Source: JBCCFC01 sp965213595 (GTDB taxonomy: Bacteria > Chloroflexota > Anaerolineae > Caldilineales > Caldilineaceae). From it: DNA of 64,000 bases. The notes beneath the pieces were generated by a model that saw nothing but the letters and a program-made list of their open reading frames with translations, searched no databases and was not told the origin of the DNA. The stretch is from the NCBI GenBank assembly GCA_965213595.1, contig CBDBZO010000006.1, positions 310,001 to 374,000 on the forward strand. The letters run 5' to 3'. Position 1 is the first letter of the stretch. Every line of letters begins with the position of its first letter. Of this stretch, positions 60,301 to 64,000 are shown in pieces. The translations under genes were made by a program, and so were the position numbers.

Positions 60301-60539
60301 GCCCCGCTGCCGCCATACCAGTCGCTGCTGGGCGCGGTAAGTTCGTAGACGCAGGCGGGGTCGAAATCGAGCGTGCCGCTGGCTTCGCCCGCTTGGACGG
60401 CAGCGAGGAAAATCATTTGGGAACAGGGTTGGGTGGAAGCGGTCGCCGCGCTTTGGGCAGCGGTGGGCAGCGGCGCAAGCAAGAGGAGCAGGAGACCGAG
60501 CAAAAGGGCGAGCGGCGAAAAGGCAATGAAGCGGTTCAT
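57390..60539 (-). CDS. secreted beta-helix and DUF11-type surface protein
   Basis: 1049 residues. The start at 60539 (MNRFIAF) gives a signal peptide to about residue 29. A right-handed beta-helix (about 60-340) is indicated by repeats such as GGAIWANGNLTLENVTLHANRA, GGAIFAQGDLVLERATLTDN and GGAIYALGDELSANQITVMGN, in the choice-of-anchor/polymorphic outer membrane protein style. A DUF11-like domain follows (VTYVLVVANEGTTVARDLAINETLP). The remainder has a papain-like/CHAP-absent region with VAFLFGAEHVCKTQNPC, then carbohydrate-binding-like beta domains. It ends ALFLPLVRR, probably a C-terminal sorting or anchoring tag. Surface adhesion or glycan handling is inferred. Confidence 0.75.
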   Translation of the reverse strand: MNRFIAFSPLALLLGLLLLLLAPLPTAAQSAATASTQPCSQMIFLAAVQAGEASGTLDFDPACVYELTAPSSDWYGGSGAVLQQTRVINGNGATIRRAASVPPFRLLALQVDGGTIIRDLVLENGDAGDARGGAIWANGNLTLENVTLHANRAALGGAIFAQGDLVLERATLTDNVAQRGGAIYALGDELSANQITVMGNRASDWGGGMVVRSQRGALSNALFVGNVSPRGGAAIHALGATSRLEITQSTFVGGEPGGAHVNPGAAIFSDGYLNLSNSILTGHDTALIAAGGSETSLDGVVVGEAKVREDYNLFAGNGRITQLLDAGTYVHHGGSSKLVADAGFADPAAVDYALRADSPAVDSGSTVGARALQVDAALNERPFEDTPIDMGAFEFQGRARAALSIVKEAPPWVGVGAPVTYVLVVANEGTTVARDLAINETLPLGLGYVRGSASDGGERNADGVLAWAIGDLSPGQERRVAYSAAAWQAPTGGDYRVFSRADETVEARGGPLPVALSTNIRGAVGFLPRPNGFRFPNYSTSLSDDLVADDVAFLFGAEHVCKTQNPCVLTATAEAWQRAQLALLGRGHGAGMAAGALNLFANRNVSPGDFNTGATTTYGLTQEAARRYVALLAAAQPLPPLDFEVAQAMSPERTPAHVLDTLLANLSARGFSDRFLLGFALADGSAAHLVVPHAVEELGADDYLLRVYDPNAPSDSARAVRLNRASGEWAYVSTAAPDQPLGDYRGSVDTQTLWLASWRRAITFPKRCDVLCAGDEPWIEFQLDGEGYLLVTRDDGLRAGMELATGAWIGEIEGAEQRPFAAGTGLHTPPLLRLPHAAGATYQIQIAPRDTAFGHAATVGLNVFAPGYAVRLTQLHLASPPVVPIALGDALSADPPNAVATVDLDPARQTLVFTAAPSEAQRDDDTPWIAVSTHSAAGADYTVNVRNLDMNAGETVAVGFDAAAQTITVENSDPRDNVYYLHIDRLNADGTHDVFEQRDAADGGGVGLRVAAGPAWDGVGAPVVTPLARPSLPGDGEARAALFLPLVRR

Positions 60540-60731
60540 GGTTACACCTGTGGTCGCGCAGCAGGGGGGGCACGCCGCGAAGAATCGATGGATACGGCAA
60601 CCAGTGTAACCAGTAACGTTTGCAAACGACATCGCCATTTGGTGGAGTCGATATCGTTATTTTGTGGCAGGAGACGCAGCGGGAAAAACGAGTTGGGCGA
60701 AGATGTACAGAGAGCAGGATTAGGAGATTTC

Positions 60732-60802
60732 GATCCACGAAGGAGCACGAAGGAAGAATGTAGACCCTCTTCCTTCGTGCTCCTTCGTGCCCTTCGTGGA
60801 TC
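60732..60802. repeat. inverted repeat with CACGAAGGA micro-repeats
   Basis: GATCCACGAAGGAGCACGAA (from 60732) and its complement (60768-60802, one extra CCCTTCGTG unit in the right arm). It lies between the methyltransferase stop and the beta-helix gene start. Same construction as at 35783 and 38597. Confidence 0.75.
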
Positions 60803-60810
60803 AATTCTGA

Positions 60811-61506
60811 TCAATACCGGAAAAGCAGGTCGACAAAAAAAGTTGTGTCGTCGTTGAACCACGACCGGCTTTCGAGCAGGCGGTGGCCGACGATGGCAAA
60901 GTGGGGGCGGAGGAGCGCGTAGTAGGCGTCGCGGGTGCGGGGGATGGCGTAGCGGTCGTCGAAGTCGAGCGTGTCGGTCTGCCAGCGCAATTCTTCCTCG
61001 GTGGGGGCGGTGAAGTAAAGATACTTGAGCCGGCGCGCCAGCACGGGCATGACGGCCTCAATTTCGGGATCAGAAAGGTACTGAAAAACCGAGGTGCAGA
61101 TGCCCAAGTCAAAGACGGCTTCCTGCGCCGGATCGTCGCACCAGGAGCGGAGGTCCGTGCGCAGCAGCTCGATTCGGATGCTCTCGACGTCGGTGATGGC
61201 CCCGTTGGCCGCGTCGCGCTCCAGCAGCCCAAAGGCGTGCGGCGACGGCTCGACGCCGACGGCCTCGAAGGGCACAAGCACGTCGACCATCGCGCGAAAG
61301 AGGTGGCCCAGCCCAAAGCCAAAGTCGATCAGCCGCCCCACGTCGACGTAGTGGGCGTCGAGCAGCGCTTTGAGCGCGAGCGCTTGGCGGCGGGCGTTGA
61401 AGACGCCGTCCATCTTTTCGGGTTCGGCGTAGTAGGTTTTCCAGTAGCTCAGCGGAAAGCCGGTCGCGCCGGGGCCGAGGGGGTCGGTGGGTTGGGGTCT
61501 TATCAA
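60811..61506 (-). CDS. class I SAM-dependent methyltransferase
   Basis: 231 residues from a TTG at 61506. LIDFGFGLGHLFRAM is the SAM motif I (about 58-72), VGVEPSPHAFGLLERD motif II with acidic residue, and FDLGICTSVFQYLSDPEI motif IV. N-terminal text LSYWKTYYAEPEKMDGVFNARRQALALKAL resembles methyltransferases next to exopolysaccharide or natural-product genes. It starts two bases after the MFS stop, so both are in one operon (MFS first). The substrate is unknown. Confidence 0.8.
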   Translation of the reverse strand: MIRPQPTDPLGPGATGFPLSYWKTYYAEPEKMDGVFNARRQALALKALLDAHYVDVGRLIDFGFGLGHLFRAMVDVLVPFEAVGVEPSPHAFGLLERDAANGAITDVESIRIELLRTDLRSWCDDPAQEAVFDLGICTSVFQYLSDPEIEAVMPVLARRLKYLYFTAPTEEELRWQTDTLDFDDRYAIPRTRDAYYALLRPHFAIVGHRLLESRSWFNDDTTFFVDLLFRY

Positions 61507-61508
61507 AA

Positions 61509-62984
61509 TCAGGTGGTGGTCGCGTTCGACCCCTCCCTAGCCCTCCCCTTGGAGGGGAGGGAACTGCTTTCTCGTTTACTCCACGAGGTTTTCTTCACTG
61601 GCATGAGGAAAGTCAGAACCCGCCCCCACCCCGCGACTATCGCCGCGCTCAACATCAGCAGCGCGCCCAGCACCCAAAACATGGGTCGGTAGCCCAGCCC
61701 TGCCACCAGCCCGCCGCCCAGCAGCGGGCCGACGACCTTGCCCGCGTTGTTCAACGTGCCGATCACGCCCATGCCCGCGCCGGTGTGGTTGCGCGGGAGC
61801 TGGCGGGCGGCCAGCGCGACCGTTGCCGGGAAGATCAGCGCCTGGACGGCGCCCATGCCCACGGCGATGGCGAGCAGCACCGCGTTGTTGGGTGCATAGC
61901 CAAGCAGCGGCAGCAGCCCGCCCAGCCCCGCCATGCCGAAGCCAATGGCGCGTCGGTGGCCGATGTGGTCGCTCCAGCGCCCGGCCAGCGGCTTGAGCAG
62001 CGCCAGCGTTGCCTCCTGCACCGAAAAGAAGAGCCCGGCCGCAAGTAGGCTAAAGCCCGCGCTGAGTCCGTAAACGGGCAGAAAGGCGCGGATGGCGTAG
62101 GTCGCCACGTAGACGCTCGATTCCAAGCCGCCGCTGAGCCAGATGGCGGGCGTGCGGCCGCTGGCGTGCAGGGCGTCGGCCGTGCGCCGGGCAAGGGCGG
62201 TAAATTGTGCTCGCTTGGGTGCGCTGGGTGATGCTGCTGGTTGCGCAGATCGCGATTCGTCCAGCCGCAGCACCGGCAGGAAGGCCACGCAGCTCACGAC
62301 GCCGATCACCGTGAAGACATCCGCCGGCGTCAGCCACGTCAACAGCAGGCCGCCCATCGCCGGGCCGACGATGTAGCCGCCGCTGCGCGCAAGGCCAAAC
62401 CAGCCAAAGTTTTCGGCCAGCCGGGATTGGGGTCGCACGCTGGGTTTGGTGGGTAGTTGACCCCACCCCCTCAATGCTGGTTCGTTATTGACGAAGCCTT
62501 GTGCCCCCCCTCCCCGCGCGCGGGGAGGGGGTTGGAGGGTGGGGTCTCGCTCGCCAGCCACTAATACGTTATCCCTTTCCAAGTTCTCCGCTCCACTTTT
62601 CACTTCCCCAGCCATCAGGCTCTGCTCGGCAATATACGCCAGCGTGACCGGGCCGTAAATCGCGGTCGCCGTGCCGTGGATGAGGCGAATCGCAAAGAGT
62701 TGAGCGGGCGTCTGCACGAGCTGGTAGAAGAAGGGCACGATAGCAAAAAATCCCGTGCCCGCCAGCAGCCACACGCGCCGACCGCGCGCATCCGAGAGCA
62801 CGCCAATCAGCGGCTTGAGCACCATCCCCGTCACCGTGGAGACGGAAACAATCAGGCCAAGCACGACGTCGCCTGCGCCCAGCGCTGCCGCGAAAATCGG
62901 CAGCAGCGGCGTCTTGCCGATTTGGTAGGCCGAGCGGACGATGAAGTCCGCAGCGGTGAGATTGAGAAAGTTCTTAAGGCGCAT
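61509..62984 (-). CDS. MFS transporter with repeat-encoded internal loop and tail
   Basis: 491 residues. Twelve helices expected: FAAALGAGDVVLGLIVSVSTVTGMVLKPLIGVLSDARGRR shows the MFS A-motif (GVLSDARGRR). The second half has PLAGRWSDHIGHRR. Between helices 4 and 5 there is a 40-residue insertion (ERDPTLQPPPRARGGGAQG and further) encoded by a palindromic repeat at 62495-62545. The C-terminal tail (SSSLPSKGRAREGSNATTT) is likewise encoded by a repeat (61529-61566). Drug or metabolite efflux is likely. It is coupled to the methyltransferase gene two bases downstream. Confidence 0.8.
   Translation of the reverse strand: MRLKNFLNLTAADFIVRSAYQIGKTPLLPIFAAALGAGDVVLGLIVSVSTVTGMVLKPLIGVLSDARGRRVWLLAGTGFFAIVPFFYQLVQTPAQLFAIRLIHGTATAIYGPVTLAYIAEQSLMAGEVKSGAENLERDNVLVAGERDPTLQPPPRARGGGAQGFVNNEPALRGWGQLPTKPSVRPQSRLAENFGWFGLARSGGYIVGPAMGGLLLTWLTPADVFTVIGVVSCVAFLPVLRLDESRSAQPAASPSAPKRAQFTALARRTADALHASGRTPAIWLSGGLESSVYVATYAIRAFLPVYGLSAGFSLLAAGLFFSVQEATLALLKPLAGRWSDHIGHRRAIGFGMAGLGGLLPLLGYAPNNAVLLAIAVGMGAVQALIFPATVALAARQLPRNHTGAGMGVIGTLNNAGKVVGPLLGGGLVAGLGYRPMFWVLGALLMLSAAIVAGWGRVLTFLMPVKKTSWSKRESSSLPSKGRAREGSNATTT
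61529..61566. repeat. palindromic repeat forming a C-terminus
   Basis: CCCCTCCCTAGCCCTCCCC and GGGGAGGG arms (61541-61561) encode the tail of the MFS protein and are four to five codons from its stop. Same C/G hairpin type as other repeats. Confidence 0.7.
62495..62545. repeat. palindromic repeat inside a coding sequence
   Basis: CCCCTCCCCGCG (62507-62518) and the perfect complement CGCGGGGAGGGG (62519-62530), then GTTGGAGGGTGGGGTC. It encodes the Pro/Arg/Gly-rich insertion in the MFS protein without breaking the frame. Confidence 0.8.
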
Positions 62985-63557
62985 AAATTTGTTGCAACGG
63001 GAAACTCAGTTGAGCCCAAAGCTTTCGAGAACCCTGGCGCCCGAGGTCATGGCTCTCCATTCTCTTCGTTCGCCTTGGCCAACCGATTCTTCTCTGTCCA
63101 GACTCTTCGGCCTTTGGATGCTTGACCGCAATCCAAGGGGAGCCACCCAACTTGTTTACTAATTCTGACCCTTTTTCAGCCGCTTGGCAAACGGCTTGCC
63201 CCTCTTTGGGGCAAACTCCCCGTTCTTGAATTTTCAAGGGCTTTGCCGCTCGCCTCTCTTCCCCGATACCAGGGTCCCGATTTGAAAATGCTCGCTGCGC
63301 ACTTTTGCTAGACTCTAGATTCACTAGATTCGTAATTATTCAGCCTCGCTCCCAGCCCCTCTCCCGTTCACTGAGCCCTGCCGAAGGGCACGGGAGAGGG
63401 GCGTTTGATTCCTCGTTGACGAAGCGACTCGGCTTTGGCCAAATCGCTTTGTCAACGAAGAGAGTGAAGGCCTCCCGCCTCGCGTGGCGGGAGGATTTAG
63501 GTGAGAGGCGAACGCTTGCCCACCCTGAAGATTCACTGGAGATTCACTAAATTTGCT
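62985..63557. other. gene-free region with repeats
   Basis: 573 bases with no convincing coding sequence. Near 63354-63395 are CCCCTCTCCCG and CGGGAGAGGGG arms around CACTGAGCCCTGCCGAAGGG, and GTTGACGAAGCG/CGCTTTGTCAAC words (63417 and 63447) form another inverted pair. GATTCACTAGATT and GATTCACTGGAGATTCACT bracket the second half. The 62985-63300 part has no identified feature. Confidence 0.45.
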
Positions 63558-63718
63558 TAGGTCCCGTTGACGCTTTGCTAAACGAGCTTGGCAGGGAGGT
63601 CGAGCGCGCCCCCATCTCCAACCCTTGCCCCACGCATGGGGAAAGGGAGCCTTCTGCTCCCCTCAGCCTGGGAGAGGGGCCGGGGGTGAGGGCCAATTCT
63701 CAATGTCAACGGAACCTA
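63558..63718. mobile_element. complete MITE-like element, TAGGTTCCGTTGAC terminal repeats
   Basis: 161 bases bounded by TAGGTCCCGTTGAC (63558-63571) and GTCAACGGAACCTA (63705-63718), inverted with one mismatch in 14. The interior holds the CCCCACGCATGGGGAAAGGG and CTGGGAGAGGGG words. No open frame. It serves as the reference copy for related repeats at 2364, 18872 and 45529. TTA/TTAG at the ends may include a target duplication. Confidence 0.75.
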
Positions 63719-63743
63719 GCCTATTGTTTGCACGGTACGCCGT

Positions 63744-63787
63744 CAAACAAGAAGCCCGGCTTTTTTCAAAGCCGGGCTTCTTGTTTG
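63744..63787. terminator. strong bidirectional terminator
   Basis: A perfect 20-bp stem CAAACAAGAAGCCCGGCTTT with its complement around TTTC. T-rich downstream on both strands. It should end transcription of the permease gene on the minus strand. Confidence 0.85.
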
Positions 63788-63823
63788 CTATATCTTATCC
63801 GCTATACCGCGCTGGCAATACTC

Positions 63824-64000
63824 CTACCCCTTCAGCCCGCTGTAGCTGACGCCTTCGATGAAGTAGCGCTGGAAAATGAAGAAAATAATCGCCATCGGCA
63901 GCGTCGTCAACATCGCGCCGGCGAGCATGGCGTTCCACTGGAGGCTTTCGCCAATGCCGCCGCGCAGCAGCGCTAGCCCCAGCGGCAGCGTCACCAGATT
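63824..64000 (-). CDS. carbohydrate ABC transporter permease, MalG type (C-terminal part)
   Basis: Only the last 58 codons are in the window; the gene continues beyond 64000. The sequence NLVTLPLGLALLRGG, WNAMLAGAMLTTLPMAIIFF and FQRYFIEGVSYSGLKG is the last helix and C-terminal end of MalG-type permeases, which finish with Q-R-Y-F-xx-G-xxx-G-x-x-K-G. It belongs to a second sugar transporter operon. Confidence 0.9.
   Translation of the reverse strand, partial: NLVTLPLGLALLRGGIGESLQWNAMLAGAMLTTLPMAIIFFIFQRYFIEGVSYSGLKG

Noticed and set aside
57912..60857. Two long plus-strand frames opposite the beta-helix protein
   Set aside because: No domain signal, biased composition; the minus-strand frame has signal peptide, repeats and a defined C-terminus.
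62974..63324. 116-codon minus-strand frame upstream of the MFS gene
   Set aside because: Mixed composition, no ribosome binding site and no recognisable family; left as gene-free.
1..64000. tRNA, rRNA, tmRNA, RNase P or SRP RNA genes
   Set aside because: No T-loop consensus or conserved core sequences were found on either strand by reading; a tRNAscan/Infernal run would be decisive.

Overview
The window looks like a GC-rich chromosomal segment of a Chloroflexota bacterium (Anaerolineae or Caldilineae-like is my guess). The reasons are secreted proteins with very long Pro/Thr/Ala linkers, repeated use of small SH3b modules, sulfolipid synthase SqdB, ABC sugar importers with no local ATPase, two-gene giant membrane glycosyltransferase sets, C-termini ending in LPLV/LPMI-type motifs, and intergenic DNA packed with palindromic repeats. 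The lineage is inference; no rRNA or tRNA gene was seen.

Layout. 1-5 kb: a membrane-anchored PQQ-propeller/SH3b protein, a GT87-like membrane protein and an RpiR regulator. 5-10 kb: a lipoprotein polysaccharide deacetylase, an enoyl-ACP reductase of the FabL type (Tyr-x6-Lys), a receiver-DUF309 fusion and xseB. 10-20 kb: a J-domain protein with a very large Thr/Pro linker, an enolase-superfamily enzyme, a B12-type radical SAM protein, and purH behind a well-formed ZTP riboswitch with its terminator. 20-35 kb: envelope proteins, a DDAH-like amidinohydrolase, trmFO, a DUF4258/degenerate YgiT pair, sqdB with a LacI regulator, GT8 and HAD genes, an SDR, decayed SnoaL-like genes and a Uma2 protein. 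34.7-38.4 kb: a three-gene sugar ABC importer (SBP-MalF-MalG). 39-48 kb: a hydrolase/MBL pair, two coupled giant membrane glycosyltransferases and a GH10 xylanase. 48-57 kb: a HigB toxin with an antitoxin interrupted by a stop codon, an orphan SBP, a 1666-residue CheR-PAS-GAF-kinase, and a divergent Cu/Zn superoxide dismutase lipoprotein with a Met/Asp-rich linker. 57-64 kb: a deleted methyltransferase remnant, a 1049-residue beta-helix protein, an MFS/methyltransferase pair, and the end of another sugar permease.

The most unusual feature is the repeat landscape. At least four families of palindromic or terminal-inverted-repeat elements sit between genes, and several copies are continuous with coding sequence. 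Some provide the stop codon and last residues of genes. Others lie in frame inside membrane proteins and encode Pro/Gly/Arg-rich loops, comparable to Rickettsia palindromic elements.
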